From positions 558,001-622,000 of the forward strand of contig NC_012590.1 of the NCBI RefSeq assembly GCF_000022905.1: a DNA stretch of 64,000 nt, written 5' to 3'. Position numbers and translations under genes: made by a program. This stretch comes from Corynebacterium aurimucosum ATCC 700975. GTDB taxonomy: Bacteria > Actinomycetota > Actinomycetes > Mycobacteriales > Mycobacteriaceae. The notes beneath the pieces are model-generated. The model saw nothing but the letters and a program-made list of their open reading frames with translations, searched no databases and was not told the DNA's origin. This document shows, one piece after another, positions 47,641 to 55,737 of the stretch (positions are counted from its first letter, which is position 1; the number at the start of each line of letters is the position of its first letter).

Positions 47641-48792
47641 ATGACGAACCCCAACCAGTTTGGTGAGAACGCCGACAACAGCGATAGCAACGTGGGCGAT
47701 AACAGCTTTAATGGTTCCAACGGTGCGAACGCTGGGAACGATAACTTCGGTAGCTTTGGCAGCTACGGCAGCCCCCAGTCCAACAATGATAGCTCGGCGT
47801 CTGGCTGGAATGCTCAGGATTCAAACTCCGGTTTTGGCTGGGGCGGCCAAGCAGGCTACGGCGATTACTCTGAGAGCTCTGCTGAGACTTCTTCCTTCGG
47901 TAGCGCCTCTTCCCAGGATTCGCAGCCGGACACTGACCGCGAAGCTAAGGACAGCACTTTTGGCTCCGGCTTTGCCGCGTCCGAGTCTGCCTCTGGTTCT
48001 GCCAACACGGAGTCAGCAGACCACAAGTCTGAAAACCATGAGACCCGCGCTAACCATGATTCTTTTGGCGCCTCCTACGCTTCCTACAACACCGATAGCA
48101 GTGCTGGTGCCGAGCACTCCGCTGAGTCGACGAACTCGAACCAGAGCTACAGCAGCAACGGCTATGGTAATGACGGCTTTGGCGGCGGTGCGCAGACGGA
48201 ATCCAACCAGGGCCATGGCTTTGGGCAGCAGTCTAGCGATGGCTTCGGCTCCCAGGCTTCTCACTCCAACTCCACGTCCGGTTTTGACAGCTACTCCCAG
48301 CAGAATCAGGGCTTCGGCGCTCAGGAACAGCAAGGTTTCGGCTCCCAGGGACAGCAGAGCTTCGGCGCACAGGAGCAGCAGGGATTCGGCCAGCAGAACT
48401 CGCCCTTTGCTGCCTCTCCGCAGAACAATCAGTACCCGCAGCAGGCCGCACAGAACGGTGGTTCTTCTAAGAGCACGGGCTTCTTCAAGGCGCTGTTTGA
48501 TTTCTCCTTCAGCAGCTTTGTCACCCTGAAGTTCTCCTCCTTCATCTACATGCTGCTCGTCATTTTGTCAGCAGTCTTCTGGGTAGGAACGATTCTCTTC
48601 TCCTTCGCGTTTTTCGCTGACAGCTTTGTTGTCGGAATCCTGGCGTTCCTCGGTGCCGTGATCGGCGGTGGAATCGCGTTCCTTTTCTATGTCATCCAGT
48701 TCCGCTTGATCCTGGAGTTCTTCGTGGCGAACATCCGTACCGCGCAGAACACCGGTGACCTTGTTGCCAAGGCAGACGGCGACAAGGCTTAA
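47641..48792 (+). CDS. DUF4282 membrane protein with long low-complexity N-terminus
   Basis: A 383-residue protein in two parts. Residues 1 to ~275 are almost entirely Ser, Asn, Gly, Gln, Asp and Phe with no predicted fold. They end in imperfect repeats of the unit QGFG(A/S)QEQ (about residues 218-258), an intrinsically disordered, prion-like composition. Residues ~280-383 are a DUF4282 domain: FFKALFDFSFSSFVTLKFSSFIYMLLVI, then two more hydrophobic helices and FRLILEFFVANIRTAQN. The function of DUF4282 is unknown. ATG 47641 follows AAAGGTCTAAGGAATA. Confidence 0.82.
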   Translation: MTNPNQFGENADNSDSNVGDNSFNGSNGANAGNDNFGSFGSYGSPQSNNDSSASGWNAQDSNSGFGWGGQAGYGDYSESSAETSSFGSASSQDSQPDTDREAKDSTFGSGFAASESASGSANTESADHKSENHETRANHDSFGASYASYNTDSSAGAEHSAESTNSNQSYSSNGYGNDGFGGGAQTESNQGHGFGQQSSDGFGSQASHSNSTSGFDSYSQQNQGFGAQEQQGFGSQGQQSFGAQEQQGFGQQNSPFAASPQNNQYPQQAAQNGGSSKSTGFFKALFDFSFSSFVTLKFSSFIYMLLVILSAVFWVGTILFSFAFFADSFVVGILAFLGAVIGGGIAFLFYVIQFRLILEFFVANIRTAQNTGDLVAKADGDKA

Positions 48793-48835
48793 TCGCATAC
48801 CAATCCCTGCGCTGCTTTAAGTTAGTCAGACTAAT

Positions 48836-48874
48836 CCCGCGGGCCTCAATATTCGAGGTCCGCGGGATTTTTGT
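48836..48874 (+). terminator. Rho-independent terminator of the DUF4282 gene
   Basis: CCCGCGGGCCTC and GAGGTCCGCGGG (12-bp stem with one mismatch, 7-nt loop) followed by ATTTTTGTATTT. Confidence 0.88.
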
Positions 48875-49094
48875 ATTTAAAGCGCCGTGCCCGTCGGGGA
48901 GGTCCGCTAGCCGCCATGGGTGGTTCCAGTCATATGGTTCGGATCAGAAGGTTCATGTGCCCCCAAACAAACCATCTTTGGGCACCTAGATGGTTCACCT
49001 GCCCCCAGCTAAACCTTTTGAGTAGAACCAGGTGACCAGAACCATGTAGCGGACTGGGGGAGGCGGGAAAGCACGCAACGGCGCTACTGGCTGT
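48875..49094. other. dyad-rich intergenic region, element C
   Basis: No gene. Several nested inverted repeats occur: AACCATCT / AGATGGTT (48970-48977, 48988-48995), ATGGTTC / GAACCAT (48934-48940, 49039-49045) and TCACCTG / CAGGTGA (48995-49001, 49029-49035). The 10-mer CATCTTTGGG (48973-48982) also occurs in element A at 38849-38858. The style is like elements A and B but the sequence is mostly different. Confidence 0.5.
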
Positions 49095-49511
49095 TTAGTC
49101 CAGCAGGGTGGCGACGGATTCGGGGTCGGCGTCGGAAAGCATCTGGCGGATGCGGTCATATTCCGCGTCCTCACCGATGGCCTTCGCAGCATGGCCCAGT
49201 GCGGCAATCGCGCGCAGCACGCCCTGGTTGGGCTCGTGGGAGAAGGGGACTGGGCCCCAGCCCTTCCACCCATTGCCGCGTAGGCGGTCGAGGCTGCGGT
49301 GGTAGCCGGTACGCGCATAGGCGTAGGCGGTGATGAAAGCGGTGGGCTCAGCGCCCTTGTGCTTGTCTAGTTCCTGCTCCGCTAGCAGTGCCCACAGCAG
49401 CGGGGAATCCGGGTGGGCGACAATTCCTGCGGTGAGATCGGAAGTGCTGTCAGCACCCGGATCGGCCGGCAGCTTGATGGGCGGGGGAGCGAGCATATCT
49501 TTCATTTCCAT
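49095..49511 (-). CDS. DUF3151 family protein
   Basis: A 138-residue soluble protein, helical and with a TPR-like pattern (SPLLWALLAEQELDKHKGAEPTAFITAYAYARTGYHRSLDRLRGNGWKGWGPVPFSHEPNQG). This conserved block, especially GNGWKGWGPVPFSHEPN, marks the actinobacterial DUF3151 family, whose function is unknown. The start is ATG 49511 (MEMKDMLAPPPIKLP) or ATG 49505. It lies 70 bp upstream of maf on the minus strand side, i.e. downstream of maf in the transcript direction, so they may share a transcript. Confidence 0.83.
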   Translation of the reverse strand: MEMKDMLAPPPIKLPADPGADSTSDLTAGIVAHPDSPLLWALLAEQELDKHKGAEPTAFITAYAYARTGYHRSLDRLRGNGWKGWGPVPFSHEPNQGVLRAIAALGHAAKAIGEDAEYDRIRQMLSDADPESVATLLD

Positions 49512-49580
49512 GCCGCCCCACTCTAGCCATGTGGCGCAACGGCCACCAGAGCGGGCGAACCTAGAAGGGCTCGCTCAGAA

Positions 49581-50177
49581 TTAGTGCTGGGCCCAGAATT
49601 CGGAAACGTTGAGCCCAAAGGAATACAGCGCGCGGCGCAGCACCGGTAGCGAAAGGCCGATGACGGAGGAAGGATCACCCTCAATGCGGTCGATGAACCA
49701 GCCGCCGAGGGCCTCCAACGTAAAGGCGCCGGCGCATTCGAGCGGCTCGCCGGTGCGGGCGTAGGCCTCGATATCGGCGTCCGAGGCCTGGGCAAAGTGC
49801 ACCGTGGTGCGTGAGGCTTCAACGAAGCGCTCCTCGCCGTAGAGCACGCAATGTCCGGTGATGAGCTCCGCGGCACGGCCGGCCTGCGCGTGCCAGCGTT
49901 CCACGGTGGCCTCGGGGGTGTGGGGTTTGCCTTGGAGGGAGCCGTCGAGAAGCAGCATGGAATCCCCACCCACCACGACGTCCTCGGGATAGTCGGGAGC
50001 AATGGCCTCCGCCTTCGCGGCAGCCAAGGCGCAGACGATCTCGGCGGGCTCAGCACCGGCCAGGCGCTCCTCGATGGCCCGCTCATCCACGTGGGCCGGC
50101 GCAATGACGGGTTCCACGCCCGCGCCCCGCAAGATGGATAGGCGGGAGGGGGACTGAGAAGCCAGAACTAGGCGCAT
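49581..50177 (-). CDS. maf: Maf-family nucleotide pyrophosphatase
   Basis: A 198-residue Maf protein; this family hydrolyses dTTP, UTP and modified nucleotides and is linked to septum control. Motifs: LVLASQSPSRLSILRGAGV at the N-terminus (phosphate loop S-x-S-x-x-R), VVGGDSMLLLDGSLQGKP (catalytic Asp region), and EPLECAGAFTLEALGGWFIDRIEGDPSSVIGLSLPVL. ATG 50177 is the conserved start; the longer frame to 50294 is the accE region read out of frame. It follows accE by 4 bp, in the same operon. Confidence 0.92.
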   Translation of the reverse strand: MRLVLASQSPSRLSILRGAGVEPVIAPAHVDERAIEERLAGAEPAEIVCALAAAKAEAIAPDYPEDVVVGGDSMLLLDGSLQGKPHTPEATVERWHAQAGRAAELITGHCVLYGEERFVEASRTTVHFAQASDADIEAYARTGEPLECAGAFTLEALGGWFIDRIEGDPSSVIGLSLPVLRRALYSFGLNVSEFWAQH

Positions 50178-50181
50178 GTGC

Positions 50182-50376
50182 TTAGTAGTAGCGGACGTTG
50201 CGGAAGGCGGACGGGTTGAACACGTCGCCCGGCTGGCCCCACAGGTCGCGCTCAGAGCGGGTATCGGCGGCCTTGGCGCGCGCCTCGGAGTCAAGCTGGC
50301 TGAGCACCGTGGTCAGGGCCGCCACTTCAGCATCGGTGGGGTTGCCCTTGAGAACGGTAAACAGGGAAGCGGTCAT
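50182..50376 (-). CDS. accE: acyl-CoA carboxylase epsilon subunit
   Basis: A 64-residue protein located between accD2 and maf. The N-terminal LFTVLKGNPTDAEVAALTTVL and the C-terminal WGQPGDVFNPSAFRNVRYY match actinobacterial AccE, which stabilises and stimulates acyl-CoA carboxylase complexes that make malonyl- and alkylmalonyl-CoA. ATG 50376; 9 bp after the accD2 stop. Confidence 0.9.
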   Translation of the reverse strand: MTASLFTVLKGNPTDAEVAALTTVLSQLDSEARAKAADTRSERDLWGQPGDVFNPSAFRNVRYY

Positions 50377-50385
50377 AGGAAACCT

Positions 50386-51717
50386 CTACAAAACGATATT
50401 GCCGTGTTTCTTCGGCAGGGTCGGAATAATCTTGCGATCCAGCAGGCGCAGGCCCTCAATGAGGGAACCGCGGGTGGCTGCCGGGGTAATGACAGAATCG
50501 ACGAGACCACGCTCAGCGGCCTGGTACGGGGTGAGGTAGGCGGCGGCCTCCTCTTCGCTCAGCTCCAGCTCGGTGGCCAGTGCGGGGGCATCAGCCACGG
50601 CGATCTCGGCGGTCGGCCACGCATAGGACAGGTCCGCGCCGAGCTCCTTGGAACCGAAGGCGATGTATCCGGTGCCGTGCGCGCGGCGGACGATGACGCT
50701 GATTTTTCCCACGCTCGCCGCGGAGTAGGCGTGCACGAGCTTGGCCAGCGCTGCCTTCTCCACGTCCAGCGCCGGAGTGTCGACGAACTCGATGATAGGG
50801 GTGTTGAAGGCATCGCAGAGGCGGATGAAACGCGCGGCCTTAGCGGCAGCTTCCGCATCGAAGGAGTCGCGGTTGGCGATGATGCCCACCGTGCGTCCCT
50901 CCACGCGGCCGAAGCCGGTGAAGACACCGCGCACCTGGGCGCCGAGCTCGAAAACATCCTCGCAGGTGGCGGTGACCACGTCGGCGAGATTGACGGCGCC
51001 ATCATCGTCCACGAGGGTATCGAGGGTGTGGTCGGCGTCGGTGATGTTCTCCTCCACGGAACCCGCAACGATGGTGGCCTCGGTGCGGGGAGCTGCGGCA
51101 CGGTTATTGGAGGGCAGGTAGGAGAGCACGCGCTTGGCGACGTTCACCTCATGCTCCCCGTCCGCCTGCAGGTCACCGTCCGGAGCGATGACGACATCGG
51201 ACAGCGCGGCCACCAGCGAGGCCTCCTTGGAGTCCGCGTAGACCGCCGTGATCTGCGGGATGAGGCCGGAAGCGGTGGTGGCGCGGGCAAGGATGCGAGC
51301 CTGCATGGCGGAGGAGACGATGCCCTCCTGGGCGCGGGGCTTATCGCCAGCCACCAGTGCGACGATGGGCACGCCGGTCTTAATAGCCAGGTCGTAGAGC
51401 TTGGTGACCTTTTCGCCATAGACCTCGCCCATGGTGCCGTCGAACAGCGAGGCGTCCTGCGCATAGGCGCAGACCTTGCGGCCATCGACGGTTCCGAAGC
51501 CGGTGACGACACCATCGGTGTAAGGGCGGATGTGCTCGCGGCCGAACTCGGTGGAGCGGTGGCGAGCGAGCGCGTCGGTCTCCACGAAGGATCCGGCGTC
51601 AAAGAGCGCCTCGATGGCGCTGCGGGCCGCAGGAACCTCTCCCTGCGGCGCCCGGGACTCGGTGAGCTTGGCGCTCAGGTCCTCGATCTTGCCAGCGGTC
51701 GTCTTCAAGTCAGTCAT
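50386..51717 (-). CDS. accD2: acyl-CoA carboxylase beta subunit, divergent (AccD2/DtsR2 position)
   Basis: A 443-residue carboxyltransferase homologue, about 95 residues shorter than AccD1 next door. N-terminal FDAGSFVETDALARHRSTEFG, GVVTGFGTVDGRKVCAYAQDASLFDGTMGEVYGEKV and the C-terminal half align well. But the [16 protein letters not shown] oxyanion block of AccD1 is replaced by AVYADSKEASLVAALSDVVI, a ~45-residue GPDVIK...HYTASS segment is missing, and the second-domain GGAY is GTGY. In C. glutamicum AccD2 works with AccD3, AccBC and AccE on long acyl-CoAs for mycolates. Activity here is doubtful; a structural role is possible. Confidence 0.8.
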   Translation of the reverse strand: MTDLKTTAGKIEDLSAKLTESRAPQGEVPAARSAIEALFDAGSFVETDALARHRSTEFGREHIRPYTDGVVTGFGTVDGRKVCAYAQDASLFDGTMGEVYGEKVTKLYDLAIKTGVPIVALVAGDKPRAQEGIVSSAMQARILARATTASGLIPQITAVYADSKEASLVAALSDVVIAPDGDLQADGEHEVNVAKRVLSYLPSNNRAAAPRTEATIVAGSVEENITDADHTLDTLVDDDGAVNLADVVTATCEDVFELGAQVRGVFTGFGRVEGRTVGIIANRDSFDAEAAAKAARFIRLCDAFNTPIIEFVDTPALDVEKAALAKLVHAYSAASVGKISVIVRRAHGTGYIAFGSKELGADLSYAWPTAEIAVADAPALATELELSEEEAAAYLTPYQAAERGLVDSVITPAATRGSLIEGLRLLDRKIIPTLPKKHGNIVL

Positions 51718-51776
51718 GGGACACTAGTGTAATACAGTGCGTCTTCTGTACTAATCTGTGCCGAACCGAGCGCGGC

Positions 51777-53390
51777 CTAGAGCGGGATGTTGCCGTGCTT
51801 ACGCGCCGGGCGAGCCACGTTCTTGTCCGTGAAGAAGCGCAGATTTTTGGCGATTGCACTGCGGGTTTCGGAGGGGAGAATGACGGCGTCGATAAGCCCG
51901 CGCTCCGCTGCCTTATAGGGATTCAGCATGTGGTCTTCATACTCGCGCTCGAAGGACTTGGTCAGCTCAGCTACGTCGAGGCCCTTTTCGTGGGCTGCCT
52001 TGATCTCTTTGCGGTAGATAAAACCGACGGCGCCGGCAGCACCCATGACCGCGATCTGGGCGGTGGGCCAGGCCAGGTTGACGTCCGCTCCCAGTCCCTT
52101 GGAGCCCATCACGCAGTAAGCGCCTCCGTAGGCCTTGCGCAGGGTGACGGTGATCTTCGGAACGGTGGCTTCGGCGTAGGCGTAGAGCAGCTTGGCGCCG
52201 CGGCGCAGGATGCCGTCATGTTCTTGGTCGGCGCCGGGGAGGAAGCCAGGGACGTCGACCAGCATGATGATCGGGATGTTAAAGGCATCGCAGGTGCGCA
52301 CGAAGCGCGCGGCCTTCTCGGAAGAATTGATATCGAGGCAGCCGGCGAAGACCTGGGGCTGGTTGGCCACAAACCCTACGGTGCGCCCTTCGATGCGGCC
52401 GAAGGCGGTGACTACGTTATCGGCGCGGTCGGCTTGGATCTCCAGGTAATCTCCGTCATCGGTGAGAGCCTCGATGATCTCCTTGACGTCATAGGGCTGG
52501 TTCGGGGAATCCGGGATGATGCTATCCAGCACGAGGTCATCGACGGTTTCTTCGCCGAGATCTTCGTAGGGCTCAACCGGGGTCAGCTGCCGGTTATTGG
52601 AGGGCAGGTAGGTCAGTAGGTCGTGGACCCAATCGAGCGCTTCCTCGTCGCTAGAAGCGGTGTAGTGCGAGGTGCCGGACTTGTGCATGTGGACGCCAGC
52701 GCCGCCGAGTTCTTCCTGGCTGACTTCTTCGCCGGTGACGGTCTTGATGACATCTGGTCCGGTCACGAACATCTTGGACTTCTCATCCACCATCACCACG
52801 AAGTCGGTCAGTGCGGGGGAGTAGGCGTTGCCACCGGCGCAAGCGCCCATGATGACGGAGATTTGCGGGACGACGCCGGAGGCCTTGACGTTCTGGTAGA
52901 AGGTCTTGGCAATCCAGTCCAGGGACACGGCACCATCCTGAATGCGGGCGCCGGCGCCTTCGTAGAGGCCGATAAGCGGGCGGCCAGTGGTGATGGACAG
53001 TTCCATGATCTTGATCATCTTCTCGCCGTAGACCTCGCCGAGCGCACCGCCGAAGACGGTTCCGTCTTGGGAGAAGATGCAGACCTCGCGGCCGTTGATG
53101 GTGCCCCAGCCGGTGACGATGCCATCGGTCAGCGGGCGCTTCTTGCCCATCCCGAAGTCCGTGGTGCGGTGCACGGCGAGCATGTCGGTTTCTACGAAGG
53201 AACCTTCATCGAGGAGATAGTCCAAGCGTTCCCGAGCCGTGAGGCGGCCCTGGGCGTGGACCTTTTCGTGGGCTTTTTCGCCCATGGGCTGCGCCGCTGC
53301 TTCGCGACGCCTCTTCAGTTCAGCGATCTTGCCTGCGGTGGTGTCGGCGCTCAGGGAGTCAAGCTCCGACAAATGTGAGGAAATAGTCAT
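51777..53390 (-). CDS. accD1: acetyl/propionyl-CoA carboxylase beta subunit
   Basis: A 537-residue carboxyltransferase subunit (DtsR1 type) that with AccBC and AccE makes malonyl-CoA. Both oxyanion-hole blocks are intact: [21 protein letters not shown] and [34 protein letters not shown]. It begins [32 protein letters not shown] and ends [13 protein letters not shown], as in corynebacterial homologues. First gene of a minus-strand block accD1-accD2-accE-maf. ATG 53390. Regulatory elements upstream are listed separately. Confidence 0.96.
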   Translation of the reverse strand: MTISSHLSELDSLSADTTAGKIAELKRRREAAAQPMGEKAHEKVHAQGRLTARERLDYLLDEGSFVETDMLAVHRTTDFGMGKKRPLTDGIVTGWGTINGREVCIFSQDGTVFGGALGEVYGEKMIKIMELSITTGRPLIGLYEGAGARIQDGAVSLDWIAKTFYQNVKASGVVPQISVIMGACAGGNAYSPALTDFVVMVDEKSKMFVTGPDVIKTVTGEEVSQEELGGAGVHMHKSGTSHYTASSDEEALDWVHDLLTYLPSNNRQLTPVEPYEDLGEETVDDLVLDSIIPDSPNQPYDVKEIIEALTDDGDYLEIQADRADNVVTAFGRIEGRTVGFVANQPQVFAGCLDINSSEKAARFVRTCDAFNIPIIMLVDVPGFLPGADQEHDGILRRGAKLLYAYAEATVPKITVTLRKAYGGAYCVMGSKGLGADVNLAWPTAQIAVMGAAGAVGFIYRKEIKAAHEKGLDVAELTKSFEREYEDHMLNPYKAAERGLIDAVILPSETRSAIAKNLRFFTDKNVARPARKHGNIPL

Positions 53391-53413
53391 GTTTCGACAG
53401 TGTAGAGAAGTTT

Positions 53414-53430
53414 TGTATAGGAATGTATAG
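53414..53430 (-). promoter_or_regulatory. accD1: tandem repeat at the accD1 promoter
   Basis: TGTATAG occurs twice with a 10-bp period (53414-53420 and 53424-53430), i.e. CTATACA twice on the coding strand, 24-40 bp upstream of accD1. One-turn spacing suits binding of a regulator to one face; the fatty-acid regulator FasR is known to act at accD1 in C. glutamicum, but I cannot confirm its motif here. Confidence 0.4.
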
Positions 53431-53439
53431 CGGCATGCG

Positions 53440-53455
53440 GGTGATTTCCCTCACA
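53440..53455 (-). promoter_or_regulatory. GlxR (CRP-type) site candidate upstream of accD1
   Basis: GGTGA-TTTCCC-TCACA matches TGTGA-N6-TCACA with one mismatch. It lies 50-65 bp upstream of the accD1 start. Confidence 0.45.
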
Positions 53456-53576
53456 GCCTGCGTTTGTGCAGGTAGGCGGGGTGGGAAAGGTGAGGGTTTC
53501 CTCGCAAACGGCGTGTTGGATGCATGGCTGTCAGTGTAGTGACCGCGGTTTTCGAGTGTTTGGGCGGTAGGGGTCA

Positions 53577-53614
53577 ATAAAAAGCCTCGCCCCTAGGGTG
53601 TTGGGGCGAGGCTT
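53577..53614 (-). terminator. Rho-independent terminator of the small unknown gene
   Basis: A perfect 12-bp stem AAGCCTCGCCCC / GGGGCGAGGCTT with a 9-nt loop, followed on the minus strand by TTTTTATT, 14 nt after the stop at 53628. Confidence 0.9.
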
Positions 53615-53627
53615 GGATTATGCGGTT

Positions 53628-53891
53628 TTATTCGGAGGTTGGGGCTAGCCAGCCCAGGCTGTAGAGGAAGAGTTCGGCGTCTACGAGATCCTCTTCCTTG
53701 GGGAAGGTGCCCGTGAGCGTGGCGTAGGACTCTTCGATGTCCTTGTGGGTGGCTGGGATGAGACCGTGCTTGAGCAGGTCTTCGGCGATGTGCGACACCA
53801 GCGGCGCCGAGTGCACCGTGTCAAGGTTGATTCCGGTGGCGCTCTTGAATTCGTTAGTGATGGCGGAAAGGAATCCGGTCAGGGTATTCAT
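53628..53891 (-). CDS. small hypothetical protein
   Basis: An 87-residue soluble protein (MNTLTGFLSAITNEFKSATGINLDTVHSAPLVSHIAEDLLKHGLIP...) without TM helix or recognised family. The pattern suggests a small helical bundle. ATG 53891 has GAGAGGTGAGCCAA upstream; the longer frame to 53954 lacks a ribosome site. It has its own strong terminator, which supports it being a real, monocistronic gene. Confidence 0.65.
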   Translation of the reverse strand: MNTLTGFLSAITNEFKSATGINLDTVHSAPLVSHIAEDLLKHGLIPATHKDIEESYATLTGTFPKEEDLVDAELFLYSLGWLAPTSE

Positions 53892-54052
53892 TTGGCTCAC
53901 CTCTCTATTTCTTGTCGTAATGATGCGGCCGTCCACATCATGGGGTTGAACCAACTATATAGGTAAAATCCTCCAAAAGCTAGCTTTCGTTCACGGCGAG
54001 TTAACTTTTAGTTAACCTAGCGCGAAATGTGAGGTGAGGAACACGGCGCCTT

Positions 54053-55555
54053 CTAGACCTCAACTGGCAGCCAGGCGTAGCCATATGGCCCGAGCTCCAC
54101 TGGGCCCAGGTCGACGGTCTGATCCGTGAAGTTGTGCAGGCACAACAACTCACCGCGCTGGAATCCCAGCACGCCCGTCTGACCGGTTTCCACGGCTTCG
54201 AAAGGTGCGGTGCCGAGTTTCGGATGCGCCTTACGCTGCTGGATTAGGCCGCGGAGGCGGTGGAGGAGCGAGGAGTCGTCGGCAAGCTGCTCTTCCACCG
54301 AAACTCCAACGCCACCGACGATGGGCCGGCGCGTCTGGGCGGAGGTGCTGAACCCTGCACCCTCGCCAGGCTCCCACTGCATGGGTGTGCGCACGGCATC
54401 GCGGTCGGGCAATTCAGGGGCATCGTTCATGCCAATCTCATCGCCGTAATACAAGAAAGGTGCGCCCGGCAGAGTCATGAGTAGTGAATAAAAAAGCTCA
54501 ATCTTGCGGTAATCATTCCCCAACAGCGGGGCAAGGCGCCGCGCGATGCCCACGTGGGCACGCATCTGCTCATCCGGCAGGTAGTGCTGATACATGATCG
54601 CGCGCTGGTCCTCGTCGACCATCTCGAGGGTCAGCTCGTCGTGGTTGCGCAGGAAGGTGCCCCACTGGCAGCCCTGGGGAAGCTCTGGAAGTTCCGCCAT
54701 GATGTCGTAGACCGGTGTGGCGTCCCCCAGTGCGAGGGCTTGGTAGAGCCGCGGCATCACAGGGAAGTTGAACACCATGTGGAAGCGATTGCCCGTGCCA
54801 TAAAACTCCATGGTTTCTTCGGGCGGCTGGTTAGCCTCCGCGATCATGATGGCCTCGGGGTAATTCTCGTCGATGAAGGCGCGGACCTTCTCCACAAAGT
54901 CGACGGTCTCCGGCAGAGACTCGCCGCCCACCCCATCACGCTCGTACAGGTAGGCGATGGCATCGAGGCGGAAGCCGTCTACGCCCTTATCCAGCCAGAA
55001 GGAAAGAATCTTGAATACTTCTTCGTGGACCTTCGGGTTGTCGTAGTTCAGGTCCGGTTGGTGCGAGTAGAAGCGGTGGAAGTAGTACTGCTTGCGCTCC
55101 GGGTCCCACGCCCAATTCGAGGTCTCCGTATCGGTGAAGATGATGCGGATCTCCGGGTAACGCAACGGATCATCGCCCCACACGTAGTAGTCGCCATAAG
55201 GGCCTTCCGGATCGGTGCGTGAGGCCTGGAACCACGGGTGATCGGTGGAGGTGTGGTTGAAAGCCAAATCCGTCATGAGGCGCATGCCGCGAGTATGGAG
55301 CTCGGCAACGAGCTCGTCAAAGTCCTCCATCGTGCCGTAATCAGGGTGGATGGCGTAGTAGTCGGCGATGTCATAGCCGTCATCGCGCAGCGGGGAGGCG
55401 TAGAAAGGGGAGAGCCACAGGCAATCCACGCCGAGCCACTTGAGGTAATCAAGCTTCTCAATAACTCCGCGCAGCGTGCCAACGCCTTCGCCGTGGGCGT
55501 CCTTGTACGAGCCCACGAGGGCCTGGTAGAAGATGGCGTTATCGTGCCAGGTCAT
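54053..55555 (-). CDS. GH13 alpha-glucosidase / trehalose synthase-like enzyme
   Basis: A 500-residue cytoplasmic glycoside hydrolase family 13 enzyme, without signal peptide. The (beta/alpha)8 barrel motifs are LSPFYASPLRDDGYDIADY, LMTDLAFNHTS, GFRLDAIAYL (nucleophile Asp ~197), MIAEANQPPEE (acid Glu ~239) and LRNHDELT (Asp ~305). The sequence style is of trehalose synthase or alpha-glucosidase rather than secreted amylase. ATG 55555 overlaps the upstream small gene (ATGA). It is the last gene of the sugar importer operon, so it probably processes the imported sugar, possibly trehalose to maltose; this is inference. Confidence 0.82.
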   Translation of the reverse strand: MTWHDNAIFYQALVGSYKDAHGEGVGTLRGVIEKLDYLKWLGVDCLWLSPFYASPLRDDGYDIADYYAIHPDYGTMEDFDELVAELHTRGMRLMTDLAFNHTSTDHPWFQASRTDPEGPYGDYYVWGDDPLRYPEIRIIFTDTETSNWAWDPERKQYYFHRFYSHQPDLNYDNPKVHEEVFKILSFWLDKGVDGFRLDAIAYLYERDGVGGESLPETVDFVEKVRAFIDENYPEAIMIAEANQPPEETMEFYGTGNRFHMVFNFPVMPRLYQALALGDATPVYDIMAELPELPQGCQWGTFLRNHDELTLEMVDEDQRAIMYQHYLPDEQMRAHVGIARRLAPLLGNDYRKIELFYSLLMTLPGAPFLYYGDEIGMNDAPELPDRDAVRTPMQWEPGEGAGFSTSAQTRRPIVGGVGVSVEEQLADDSSLLHRLRGLIQQRKAHPKLGTAPFEAVETGQTGVLGFQRGELLCLHNFTDQTVDLGPVELGPYGYAWLPVEV

Positions 55556-55737
55556 CGGAGATCCTTCCGTTTGGCCCGCCACAGCAGATACTCCGCCAGG
55601 CACAGCGCGCCCGCGAGGAGCCCCGGCCAGATGGCGGGGGAGGGGTGAAAAAGATTGAGGACTGCTTGCGCCAGCGCCAGGAAGGCAAAGAAGCCAACGA
55701 ATCCCAGCGCGGTGTCCCACAGCAGTTCACGGCGCAT
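55552..55737 (-). CDS. small two-helix membrane protein in the sugar importer operon
   Basis: A 61-residue protein with two hydrophobic helices (TALGFVGFFAFLALAQAVLNLF and AIWPGLLAGALCLAEYLLW) and basic ends. Its start overlaps the stop of the permease gene (TAATG at 55735-55739) and its stop overlaps the GH13 start (ATGA), so translation is coupled on both sides. A small membrane-protein gene of unknown role is also reported within the tus trehalose-importer cluster of C. glutamicum. Function unknown. Confidence 0.72.
   Translation of the reverse strand: MRRELLWDTALGFVGFFAFLALAQAVLNLFHPSPAIWPGLLAGALCLAEYLLWRAKRKDLR

Noticed and set aside
50176..51732. 518-codon plus-strand frame over accE/accD2
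   Set aside because: Antisense to two operon genes; not a plausible protein.
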